A DNA stretch of 64,000 bases from Blastocatellia bacterium. Lineage in GTDB: Bacteria > Acidobacteriota > Blastocatellia > Chloracidobacteriales > JADJPF01. The notes below the pieces were generated by a model. It made no database searches, was not told the DNA's origin, and saw only the letters and a program-made list of their open reading frames with translations. The stretch lies in assembly GCA_016713405.1 (NCBI GenBank), contig JADJPF010000013.1, positions 1 through 64,000 of the forward strand, in the 5' to 3' direction. Made by a program: the position numbers and the translations under genes. Of the stretch, positions 9,122 to 19,105 are shown piece by piece (position 1 is the first letter of the stretch; the number at the start of each line of letters is the position of its first letter).

Positions 9122-10757
9122 ATGATTTATAGATCCATATTTCCACAACTTCCTAAAAAGTTGGATGAAATACCTTTTCGGAAGTTTTAATGGATGTAAC
9201 TGGCGGCAACAAAAATACAAACTCAACACTACTTAAAAAGGTATTTTGCCAATAATGGATCAAGGTCAAGAAGAGATTGCTGGTTATACAAATGATTTAT
9301 CTTTGCAAGTGCAAAACTCACTTCCATGTATTTTATTTGGAGATCATACAAAAATAGTAAAGTTTAGAGATAAACCTTTTGCTTTAGGTGCAGATGGAGT
9401 AAAAGTTTGGATTCCTAATACAAAAAATAGTGGATGCTGGTTTTGCATTTTACTTTAATGAGACAGATCCCATTACCAAAAACAGGATATGGGCGACATT
9501 TTAAATTCTTAAAAGATACTTTTATTCCCCTCCCACCGCTTCCCGAACAGCGTCGCATCGCTGCGATACTTGAGCAAGCAGACGAGTTGCGACAATTGCG
9601 GCGTGAAGCAGGCGAAAAGGCGGAAAAGTTGTTGCCAGCATTGTTTGATGAGATGTTTGGAGAAATAAACTCCTCATGGAAGGAAGTTAAGTTAGGAGAT
9701 GTAATTGCTTATCTTCAGCCTGGAAAAAGTATTTCTGCAAATCTGAGCCAGCAAAAGAAGGGAAATGTTGGGTGTTTTTAAGTAAGCTCAGTAACTTCTG
9801 GATATTTTAAAGCACAAGAAAATAAAGAATTACCAGAAGATATACGTAATATAGATGAATATGAAGTAAAAGTAGGGAATTTACGTGTTAGTCGTGCAAA
9901 CACACAGGAACTTGTAGGTGCATCTGCCTTGGTGCGCGAAATTCCTAATAAACTTATTTTATCTGATAAATTATGGAGGGTAATTCTTAAACCTAATACT
10001 GAAACGAATCTCTATTTTCTTTATGTGTTGTTAAATACAAACAAAATTAGAAAAGAAATAAGTTTGAGAGCTTCAGGAACTAGTGGTTCAATGAAAAACG
10101 TTTCACAAGAAGATTTTCTTGATATAAAGATTAAGCTACCACCAAAAGCTGAACAAGATCTCTTTTATCAAAAAGTTCTACTTTTTTGGAAAAACATATT
10201 TGATAATCAAACAAATTCCAACTCAAAACTTGATAATCTCTTTCAATCCCTTCTCTCTCAAGCATTTACAGGTGAGTTAACAGCGACTTGGAGAAAAACA
10301 TGCTGATGAATTAGCCAAAGCAGCACAAGAACGTGATGAAATGTTAGCAAAACAAAAAATACGCTTAACTTCGTCTGCTAAAAACGTTCAAGTGTCTTCA
10401 CAACTCACACTTGGACAACAGGATCAGTTATGTAGTAAATTTTTAGCGGAGCTAAAGTCTAGCGAGGAACAATATAAAGTCTATCAAGTAGCTATTTCCA
10501 GAAACTAAATATTTTACGGCAGAAACTTTGCAGAAAAATAGACTCGTTAAGCTCTACTTTTGTAAAAACATAGCTTGGAACTTTTTTGAGGCTGTTGGGT
10601 TAATTATGAAAGTTAGCGTTCCTAGTTATATTACTGGTGAAACTAGGTTGTGTCTGCTTATCGTGCTTTATGGCCTAAAGATATTAAACTAGATGATGAA
10701 TTTGTGGACAATAAAAATTATGACAACAGGGATGGTTCAAAAATAGGGTCACTCTAA
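9122..10757 (+). pseudogene. hsdS: Type I restriction-modification specificity subunit, decayed, with a C-terminal extension
   Basis: The ATG at 9122 overlaps the hsdM stop. Pieces in several frames add up to a two-domain HsdS. The first target-recognition domain covers about 9246-9530 (LFGDHTKIVKFRDKPF). The central conserved region is PLPPLPEQRRIAAILEQADELR. The second recognition domain starts SWKEVKLGDVIAYLQPG and runs to about 10250 (ASGTSGSMKNVS, then LPPKAEQDLF), followed by LSQAFTGELT and, one frame on, HADELAKAAQERDEML. After that, two more frames read as a coherent tail (YFTAETLQKN, NIAWNFFEAVGLIMKVSVP, then VVSAYRALWPKDIKLDDE) ending at 10757. This tail looks like a winged-helix region. 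At least five frame breaks make the gene non-functional as read. Confidence 0.8.
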
Positions 10758-10773
10758 CAAATAATAAATTATT

Positions 10774-12759
10774 ATGAAACTTCGTTACTTGCGAGTTTGT
10801 AATCAGCCACCTCTAAAAGATATAAAAATAGACTTTAGCCATGGGCCTATTCTTGGCCGAAATTGTGCTATTCATTTGTGTTGGTGTTAATGGAAGTGGT
10901 AAAAGTAGGCTACTGCAAACAATAGCAGAAATATTTCTTAGCCTAGATCCTAATTTTGGTAATCAACAAGTCTCAATTCCAGATTTTCCTGTTACTCTAG
11001 CTTATGACTTAGGTAAAGATAGTGTTAGAACTGTTTATCTACGCCATCAAGAAAATTGCGCTCAAAAGCTATATTCATTGAATTTAAGAGGGTGCTAAAA
11101 AGGAAGAAATAACAGAATGGGAAAAATTACCAGAACTGCTAGAAGAAAATGCTAACTCCTTAGACTTAGCCACAGAACTACCATTATTTCAAGATTTGCC
11201 AAAAAATGCTTCTTTATCAAACATTGTCGAGAAAAATACTATGGTAATGATATGCCTGGTAGAGGCGATATGATCAGACATCTGCCAAAAATAGTTCTAG
11301 CTTATACTTCTGGTGCTACTAGTATTTGGGAAAGTATATTTACTCGTATAAATATTGATTCAGAGGCTCTTACTGATGTAGATAAAGATAGTGAAAGACC
11401 TTTAGGTTGGAACTCTTATAAAGAACAAGAATTAAGAAAAAAAACAGATGAACCAATACCAGATTTAGAAATTGAAAGTGCAGACTTAGAGGAAAGAATA
11501 TTCTCTCAAATAGGCATTTTAATTAAGCCTGATGACTTAAAATTGGCTTTCTGCGCTGTAGCCTTAGAGCAGGCAATTAATGATTTTGAAAAGCTGTCAA
11601 CAGAAGGGGAAAAACATAAATTTATTCAAGATATTAACCAATCTGTAGAAAATCATAAAAGAATGTCTGGGCTGCGAGGGATATTAAACACTGTTGATTG
11701 GCTTTGGCCTATAACCATAAGTTTACGTATAAATTACCAAGCATCAAAAATTACTAAGCTGCAAAGAAGAAGCTTTAGGAATTTATCAAAAGCTACTACA
11801 GCAATAGTAAGAGATCCTGAGCCTGGCACAGGTCGCTTATTTGTATTTGATTTGCAGCAACCAAGTAAAATTTCAAATAACATTAATACTGCCGTAGCTT
11901 TATATGAAGCTATCACAAGACAAGATAAAAAAGATTCTACACCATTTGATTTTTTCCATAAGTTGTATATTTGGAAGCAAGAAGGTTTATTGATAGATGT
12001 ACAAATAGCTTTTCGCAAGCGCAACTTAACAGATATCTTGCTCTATGATTGGCTTAGTGATGGAGAACAAGTATTTTTAGGGCGAATGGCTCTTTTTCCA
12101 TTTATTAAAAGGCAAGGAAGATGCTTTGCTACTTTTAGATGAGCCAGAAACACATTTTAATGATTTATGGAAACGGGAAATCAGTGATATTATTGACGAA
12201 AGCCTAGGTCAATCAACTTGTAACGCTGTTATAACTACACATTCAAGCATTGCATTAACAGATGTGTTTGATAATGAAATCTCATTGTTAAAAAAATCTC
12301 CTATGGATAGCATAATTTCTAAAATAGACACTCCTATTCGTAGTTTTGGAGCATCTCCAAACGAGATAATGAGAGATATTTTTGATGCACCGGAAACGGT
12401 TGGACAACGGGCGGCTAAGTTTTTGGATCTAGCCTTAGTTTTGGCTTCAAACCCAACAGAGTCTAAAGTTTTGCTAAATTTAGCTGATAATTCAAATCTT
12501 GAAAACCAAGCTGAATATAAACATCTTTATGAAGCAGCTAAAGAACTACCTCTATGATTATGGCGATGAAGATCAGCTTAGGGAAATCTTTATTAGGCAT
12601 CTTGCAGTCATTTAGAGATTATGCTAAAAACAGTAGTCCCGAAGAAAACAAACTGATAAGCGCGTTGGATGTTTTAGAAAAGAAATTAGAGCAGGTTATT
12701 ACCAACTAGAATTTCGCAGGCGTTTAAGAGCATTAAGGAAAAATTACAGTGCTTCATAG
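10774..12759 (+). pseudogene. Restriction-system-associated AAA ATPase (PtuA/OLD-like), frameshifted
   Basis: The ATG at 10774 starts KLRYLRVCNQPPLKDI. Walker A is GVNGSGKSRLLQ (near 10880-10920, one frame on). An ABC-type signature reads LSDGEQVFLGRM near 12053, Walker B is LLLLDEPETHFNDLW near 12125, and the H-loop is AVITTHSS. This order fits SMC/OLD-like ATPases, and the segment PKIVLAYTSGATSIWE and the end GYYQLEFRRRLRAL resemble ATPases annotated as restriction-system-associated. About 620 residues would result after repairing at least five frame breaks (near 10880, 11090, 11250, 12115, 12550-12700). It sits 16 bases after hsdS and overlaps the next gene by 11 bases, so all four genes form one operon. 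Confidence 0.75.
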
Positions 12760-13587
12760 AATAAATTATCCTAATTGTCGTACTCAATTAGAGAAAATCT
12801 TAGAATTTCAACAACAAGTCTTAGAAATGGTTTGTGATCCTGCTATTTCTTTACCATTGCAGGAAACCGCAGTAAAACAAAGGTTTAGTAATCCAGATGT
12901 TGGTGATTGGTTATGGCGGAAGTTATGGAACTATGGCAACCCAAAGAATGGGACAAGTAAATTCCACAAATATTTAGAGGAAGCTATAGTTGAAGTACAA
13001 AAAAATCCCTCTGTAGGCCAAAGTATTGTTGATGCTTTTGTTTCCCCAAAGCACATTTTCCATTTTTATCTATTCATCCAGCTAATTTAACTCCTATTTG
13101 CCATCAATGTAATGCTTCATTTAAGGGTGAGAAAATCCCAATAGATATTAATAACAATGAATCATTGCTAGACACATTTCACCCTTATGAGCGACCTGCT
13201 ATTGAATATGTAAATGTAGAAACTAATATAGATACTGTAGGAAGATTGCAAGTAGTAATTAGAGATAGGCAAACACAACAGTCAAAGCGTGTTGATAACC
13301 TTAACAGTATTTTATCTTTAGAAAAACGTTGGACAGATAGATTGCATAGAGAAATAGGATTGTTAAGAGATCAAATAGTTGACGAAGGAAGGAAAGAAAA
13401 TATAACTAGTAAAACAAGAGAAGAGTTAGAAAGTATTTTGATAGATATTTTAGATACTAATAGAATAAGTTGTAATGAAAGAAAAAGTAAACATCCAAAC
13501 TATGTAATTCGATCTAGTTATATGCAATATGCAATGTTGAACTATTATGAATTTGATATGTTAGTTGATCAGTTTTTAGGAGTATAG
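12749..13587 (+). pseudogene. HNH-endonuclease-like partner of the AAA ATPase (PtuB-like), frameshifted
   Basis: The GTG start at 12749 has AAGGAA eight bases upstream and overlaps the ATPase stop. The first frame (to 13090) carries a helical N-terminus. One base shift near 13055 leads into HFPFLSIHPANLTPICHQCN, which is the HNH/PtuB-type pattern (P-x-N-L-x-P-x-C-x-x-C-N), followed by FHPYE and a coiled C-terminal half ending at 13587. The residue expected to be His in the leading D-H pair reads DAF instead, so the nuclease centre may be altered, but that region lies next to the frame break. About 279 residues. The pairing of ATPase and HNH protein recalls Septu (PtuAB); the link to hsdM/hsdS is the unusual part. 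Confidence 0.6.
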
Positions 13588-13730
13588 TTTTAATCTAAAA
13601 AAATTGTGAAAGCTAAAGACATCATTTCAACTAAAGATAGATTACACGCTTCAATTTAGGTAAAATTACTCCACTAAATGTTATGCAAAGGGCTGTGTTT
13701 TTCTTTAAGCAAGTTTAAAGAAAGAAATAA

Positions 13731-14360
13731 TTACTTTTCGTCGGAACTGCTATTTTCATCACTAGAGGTGTCATCTTCATCTAAAGGCTCAAGCACTGGA
13801 ACAGGGTCATATGTCCAGGTGGTAGAATCTTTTTCGGGAGTATAGTATAGATCCTCTGTGTTAACTACAGCATAACCTTGTGATCGGTCTCCTAAGCGTC
13901 CAACAAGGCCAGGTTCCTTAATTGAGTTGTCATTTTTGTGACAACTACCTACATGCGAAGTTCCGCAACAGATGGTAACAAAATTGCCACTACCAGCTAA
14001 CTCTTGGGCTAGTGTTGTCCAGTATTCATTTGCTATTGGAACTCTACAATCGTCTACCCATTCAGGCGTTGGATTCTCTGGAGCAGTGGTTTCATTTTCT
14101 CCTGGGATGATCTTAAATCCTTTTTCTCTTAGGATGTTTACTTCAGGTTCTATAGACTTAGAGATTGGTTCTTTTGACTCTACAATCAAGTAAAATATTG
14201 CTGACTGTCCCATTGATCCTGGAATGTCTGGGAGTGACTCTAGGTTAAAATACGCTACTAGTGTGTCTAGGCTTGCATTTCCATGAAAGGGGTCGCCTAA
14301 AACCAAGTATCTACCTGCTAAACCACTGAAAAATCCGCGCAACACTTCTTTTGTACCCAT
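13731..14360 (-). CDS. Protein of unknown function with an acidic Ser/Asp-rich tail
   Basis: 209 residues from the ATG at 14360 (an in-frame GTG at 14381 is the alternative; a GAGGAG tract lies between them). No signal peptide or membrane segment. Central features are ICCGTSHVGSCHKND, with closely spaced Cys and His, and a C-terminal 25-residue tail rich in Asp, Glu and Ser. It resembles no family I know. It is convergent with the defence operon and separated by about 140 bases, so it need not belong to it. Confidence 0.6.
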   Translation of the reverse strand: MGTKEVLRGFFSGLAGRYLVLGDPFHGNASLDTLVAYFNLESLPDIPGSMGQSAIFYLIVESKEPISKSIEPEVNILREKGFKIIPGENETTAPENPTPEWVDDCRVPIANEYWTTLAQELAGSGNFVTICCGTSHVGSCHKNDNSIKEPGLVGRLGDRSQGYAVVNTEDLYYTPEKDSTTWTYDPVPVLEPLDEDDTSSDENSSSDEK

Positions 14361-14596
14361 AATATATCTTTCTCTCCTCACAAATTTGACAATATAAGGA
14401 AATTATTAATCCTTGCACAATGTAAGGCGAGATTTATGCTCATAACACGTCATGAAGAATGATGTTTTATTATATTTCAGCAATATTAGCTAGGTTTTTG
14501 CAATTTGCTGTCAAGGTTGCTGTTAGAGTTAAAGAGTTGATAGTTAAATTGTGTTAGAAGGTTTATAACTTATTGATTTTATTAGGTGGTGCAAGG

Positions 14597-14669
14597 TGGG
14601 CCCTCCAGGATTCGAACCTGGAACCAACAGATTATGAGTCTGCTGCTCTGACCGTTGAGCTAAGAGCCC
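14597..14669 (-). tRNA. tRNA with CAU anticodon (Met or Ile2)
   Basis: 73 bases that fold as a cloverleaf. The 7-bp acceptor stem pairs GGGCTCT with AGGGCCC (one G-U pair) and has discriminator A. The D-arm is TAGCTCAACGGTCAGAGCA, the anticodon loop CTCATAA gives CAU, and the T-arm contains GGTTCGAATCC. CCA is not encoded. It lacks the mismatched 1-72 pair and GC-rich anticodon stem of an initiator. It may be elongator Met, or Ile2 in which C34 is changed to lysidine; the GGGC/CTTAGCTCA start resembles known Ile2 genes. Confidence 0.92.
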
Positions 14670-14876
14670 GTTATTGAAGTATTTACTAGAAAAATTTTAC
14701 TCAAAAATCAAAAATTTAGTGTGGTTGAAGGTCGAGATTATTGCACAGCTAATTTGCAACTGCAAGCCGTTGTAGCAGGCTAACGGGCGTTTTTAAAATA
14801 ATTAAAGTTACTTTACATTAATATAATAATTTATTAACGAAAAGTAACTTTATTCACTTCTATTAAATGATAAAAC

Positions 14877-17800
14877 TTAAGCTATGCCTAAAGCATCTTT
14901 AACTAGTTCTTGTTGTTCTAGTTGGTGAATGATTTGCGAACCAGTAGCAGGGCTAGAAGCCGCTAATCTGCCAACATATCGTAATTTACGTCCAGCGGGT
15001 AATAGTTCCGGCAGACGCTCTAAAATAAATGACCAACTACCCATATTTTTTGGCTCTTCCTGGGCCCAGACCCAATCATTTGCTTGAGAATATCGGGCAA
15101 TGGTTTGAGTTATTGCTTTATATGGGAATGGATAAAGTTGCTCTAATCTAACTATTTGCGTAGATTCAGACTTACGCGCTGCTAATAAATCGTAATAAAC
15201 TTTTCCACTACAGAAGACTACTCTATTTACAGGCTCTTTTGGATCTCCACCATCTATAACAGGATGGAATTGTCCATTAAGGATTTCACTTAATGGAGAA
15301 CAAGCAGCAGGAAGCCTTAGCAAGCTCTTAGGTGAGCAAATAACCAAAGGCTTAGCTAATTGTTGTTTAATTTGCCGTCTAAGCAAGTGGAAATATTGGG
15401 CAGCATTAGTACATTGGCAGACTTGCCAGTTGTAATTAGCTGATAGTTGCAGGAAACGTTCTAATCTAGCACTAGAATGTTCTGGCCCTTGTCCTTCAAA
15501 TCCATGAGGAAGTAGCATTACTAGTCTGCTAAATTGATGCCATTTTTCTTCACCTGCTGCAATAAATTGATCTATTAAGACTTGAGCAGTATTAACAAAA
15601 TCGCCAAATTGAGCTTCCCAAAGCACTAATGAGTTGGGGGATGCTACGCTATAGCCATATTCAAAGCCCAGGACGGCTGCTTCTGAAAGTAGGCTATCAT
15701 AAACCTCGCAAGGTGCTTGATCTTTAGAGATATGTTGTAAAGGCATCCAAAGTTTATTGGTGTCATTGTCATAGTAGCCAAAATGACGTTGGCTAAAAGT
15801 GCCACGAATACAGTCTTGACCAGTTAGTCTAATATGTGTTCCTTCTAAGGCTAATGACCCAAAAGCTAAAGCTTCAGCAAATCCCCAATCCAAGGGTGCT
15901 TCACCATTTCCCATTGCTACACGTTTGGTAATCAGAGGTTTAAGTTTTGGATTGACATGGAAATTTTCTGGAACTGAAGAAAGTGCGTTAGTAATTTGAG
16001 TTACAGATGTTTGAGAAATATTAGTTGCAGGGGTTTCTAGAGTTATGTTTTTATCATCAATGGAGCTAACACAAATGATTTCTTGTTGGCTAGCACGTTG
16101 TTTTTTGATGATTCCCTTAACTTTTTGCTGTATTTCATCATAGCTTTGCATGCGTTTATTGACTAAAGCTGCAAATTCTTCTTGTGAAAGCAAGCCTTCT
16201 TTAATTAGCTTATCGCTATAGAGTTTACAGACACCGGGATGTTGTTTAATTTGTTGGTACATAAGAGGTTGAGTATAAGTAGGCTCATCACCTTCATTAT
16301 GTCCATGTCGGCGAAATCCAACTAAATCAATAATTACATCTTTTTGGAATTCTTGTCTAAACTCAAAAGCAAGGTTTAATACCCAATAAGCAACATCTGG
16401 ATCATCAGAATTAACATGGAAAATAGGGGTTTCTATAATTTTTGCAATATCAGTGCAATAAAGTGAGGAACGAGAAGATTCAGGAGAAGTAGTAAATCCT
16501 ATTTGATTATTGATAACAATATGGAAAGTACCACCATTTTGATAGGCTTTTAATCCTGATAAACTAAGTGTTTCTGCTACGATACCTTCACCTGCAAATG
16601 CTGCATCACCGTGTAGCAAAACAGGTAGCACACGACTTATTGCATTATCATTTAGTAAATCTTGTTTTGCTCTAACAATACCTTCAACTACAGGATTTAC
16701 AAATTCTAAGTGACTAGGATTAGGCACAACACTAATGTTAATATCACGGCCACTAGATGTTTTACGTTGTCCTACTGCACCTTGGTGATATTTAACATCG
16801 CCTTGGTCATGAACAAAGTCAGGGTGTACAGAGCCTTCAAAAATTGTAAAGATCCGTTCACAGAATTTACCAACAACATTAGCTAGAACATTTAATCGGC
16901 CTCGGTGAGCCATTCCTAAAGTAATATCTTCTACACCAGCCGCAGCGGCCATTTCAATTAATTGATCTAGAACAGTAACTACGACTTCTCCACCTTCTAT
17001 AGAAAATCGCTTTTGACCTAAGTATTTAGTATGTAGGAAACGCTCGAAATATTCAGCACAAATTAATTTCCATAAAATTTGGCGGCGCACTTCTGTTGGA
17101 GGAAGTTGACGAGGCATTTCTATGCGTTGGCGCAGCCATTCTCTTTGAGCTAAATTAGGCAAGTAGCGAAATTCTATACCTACCTTGTCACAATAGGTTT
17201 TTCTTAATAATGCTAGAATATCTCTAAGTGTGGCACGTTCTTTTCCTAGCAAAACCGCCTGTAAAAAACTCTCTGTCCATATCCCAAACGCTTAAGCCGT
17301 AATGCTCAGGTGTAAGCTCTGGGTGGGTATAATAAGGCATTTGTTTTCTTAAAGGATTAACATTAGCAGCTAAATGTCCTCGTAGCCTATAGGCAGTAAT
17401 TAACTCTAATACACGAGCTTGTTTTTCTACTAATTCATTATGAGGAGTTCTTAAGATGGCTGGATGGCGGTCAACAGCCCATTTTACAGGAGGATAAGGA
17501 GCTTGTAAGTCTAAAAAGATTTGTTCATAAAAGCTATCTTCACCAACTAGTAAACGGTTTATTTCTGCTAGGAGTGAACCAGATTCGGCTCCTTGAATTA
17601 CTCTATGGTCATAAGTACTAGCTAAGGTGCAAACTTTACTGATACCTAGTTGTGATAAAGCTTCGTCTGACATTCCTTGATATTGTGGAGGATAATCAAT
17701 TGAGCCTGTAGCTAAGATTAAACCTTGGCCTGCCATTAGACGGGCATTAGAAGCTGTAGTGCCAATGGTTCCAGGATTAGTTAAAGTAATTGTAGTGTCT

Positions 17801-18546
17801 TGGTAGTCTGTCACCGCTAATTTACCTGACCTTGCACCGCTAACAGCCTTATTATAAGCCTCAAAAAATTCGGCAAAATCCATTTCATTAGATTTTTTTA
17901 TATTTGGCACAAGTAAAGTGCGTGAGCCATCTGGCTTACTAATATCTACTGCAACACCAATATTTACATCTATTCGGCGAACTCGATGCGGCTGACCATC
18001 TACAATAGTAAAGGCATCATTAAGATTAGGGAATTTTTGTAATGCTTTAACTAAAGCCCAAGCAATCACATGGGTAAAAGAGATTTTTCCCATATGTTGG
18101 GAGGCAAGATGTTCATTAATTAAACGGCGATTTTCTTCTAAGACTTTGATAGGAATTTGTCTTTGAGATGTTGCAGTTGGAACAGACAAGCTTGCTTCCA
18201 TGTTATCAACTAATTTACGTACTGCTCCACGCATTGGTATAAGTTCAGCATTTGGTTTTACTTCTGCTGTTGGAGTAGTTTTACTAGTTATTCCATTGTT
18301 GGAAGTGGGGGCAATGGCAGTGCTACTTGATTGGCTATATCCATTTGTTGAGGGGACTATGGCACGAAAATAATTTTGCCATTCTCCTGTTAAACTATTT
18401 GGGTCAGCTTGAAACTGTGATAGTAGCGACAGTACATAGCTGGCATTATGACCAAATTCAGCAGTAATTTTTGCCAATAAATCAGAAGTATTTTCTTGTT
18501 TTGTTGTCATATTAATATCTTCACTTAGGTTAAAATCTGTTGCCAT
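14877..18546 (-). CDS. kgd: Multifunctional 2-oxoglutarate dehydrogenase (fused E2-like and E1 domains), one frame break
   Basis: Catalyses thiamine-diphosphate-dependent decarboxylation of 2-oxoglutarate in the TCA cycle. The N-terminal part (minus frame ending 17224) starts with the E1 leader (FGHNASYVLSLLSQF), then a Ser/Thr linker and an E2 acyltransferase catalytic domain with STYDHRVIQGAESG. After it come RVLELITAYRLRGH and, in the next frame, the E1 domain: MAHRGRLNVLANVVG, LHGDAAFAGEG (ThDP/Mg site), NNQIGFTT and GFRRHGHNEGDEP. This order, without a lipoyl domain, is the mycobacterial KGD type. The two frames overlap near 17224-17252 (..FFTGGFA / GKERATLRDIL), consistent with a single-base error at the AAAA run; about 1220 residues in total. 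The start may be the ATG at 18510 instead. Confidence 0.88.
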
Positions 18547-18870
18547 TAGGCTAAAAAACTTAATTGTTAAGATTTATCCAAACAGTTTAGTTTGGGTATA
18601 AAAATTAAATGCTTCTAAAGTTTGTTCTCTACCAAAACCACTAATTTTATAACTACCATAGGAGGAAGCACTATCAAATATATCGTAAATATTAATTCAG
18701 ATAGTGCTAGCTTTACTGGTACTACTCATTTTGCACCTCAAGAAATAGAAGTTTTAATAAAAGAAGTATTTTACTTCAGATTAAAAGATTGCCAACACAT
18801 TTAGACGAAAAAACAATGTTATGTATTAGAAAAACAGATATTTAAGGAATGTAAATTTTTAAGCTTAAAA

Positions 18871-18918
18871 ATTAATTATGTCAAAAATGACAACTCTGCC
18901 AGCTTTGACATAATTAAT
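18871..18918. repeat. 15-bp inverted repeat with TGACA half-sites, possible activator site
   Basis: ATTAATTATGTCAAA at 18871-18885 is the exact reverse complement of 18904-18918, with an 18-base spacer. Further TGACA/TGTCA words occur in the spacer and just after (near 18888, 18922 and 18931). It lies about 125-170 bases before a sigma-54-like promoter, the usual distance for an enhancer-binding protein. It could also fold as a hairpin in RNA. Confidence 0.5.
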
Positions 18919-19040
18919 TAATGACAAAAGTGACATTTTATAAGCCAAAACATATAAATAAGAACTTAAAATTAAAATATATAAATATTAAATGTAATAG
19001 ATGCAATATTTATAAAATTTCTGGACAAATTAAAAATTCT

Positions 19041-19056
19041 TGGCCCAAGAGTTGCC
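19041..19056 (+). promoter_or_regulatory. Sigma-54-like (-24/-12) promoter of the PilZ gene
   Basis: TTGGCCCAAGAGTTGCCA has the invariant GG (19042-19043) and GC (19054-19055) separated by exactly ten bases. This matches TTGGC-N8-TTGC well. A start of transcription near 19067 would leave a leader of about 40 bases before the PilZ ATG. Confidence 0.55.
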
Positions 19057-19105
19057 ATAGTTTATCTGCAAATAAACAAAAATAAAGTTTAGAGGAGATA
19101 TACAA

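Larger units (their letters stand above)
5525..9125 (+). pseudogene. hsdM: Type I restriction-modification N6-adenine methyltransferase, decayed and split by an IS
   Basis: The ATG at 5525 has AGGAG nearby and opens an HsdM N-terminus (LRRKIFDLWTKLW, then ITYLLFIKQME). Pieces of the family follow in different frames: ITRFIVQL with ILDPAAGT (the cofactor-binding motif) around 6090-6180, YDLVMANPPYTG (catalytic NPPY motif) near 6456-6500, and VIVPEGLLFNSS after it. An IS1-family element interrupts the gene at 7196-8491. Downstream the C-terminal part resumes (PIFNAAINEML to NFNLSAARYKPF and a closing helix) and ends at 9125. At least five frame breaks besides the IS mean no active methyltransferase can be made from this sequence as given. 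The stop overlaps the hsdS ATG (ATGA). Confidence 0.85.
18547..19105. other. Intergenic control region upstream of the PilZ gene
   Basis: About 560 AT-rich bases between divergent genes. It contains a 15-bp inverted repeat (18871-18918) and a sigma-54-like promoter (19041-19056), listed separately. A 60-codon open frame at 18622-18804 begins with TTG, lacks a ribosome-binding site and resembles nothing, so it is not called as a gene. Confidence 0.6.

Noticed and set aside
10501..13587. Calling the ATPase/HNH pair a standard Septu system
   Set aside because: The pair is fused into a type I RM operon and the sequence is too decayed to assign; only 'PtuAB-like' is supported.
18622..18804. 60-codon open frame upstream of the PilZ gene
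   Set aside because: It starts at TTG with no ribosome-binding site, matches nothing, and lies in an AT-rich control region.
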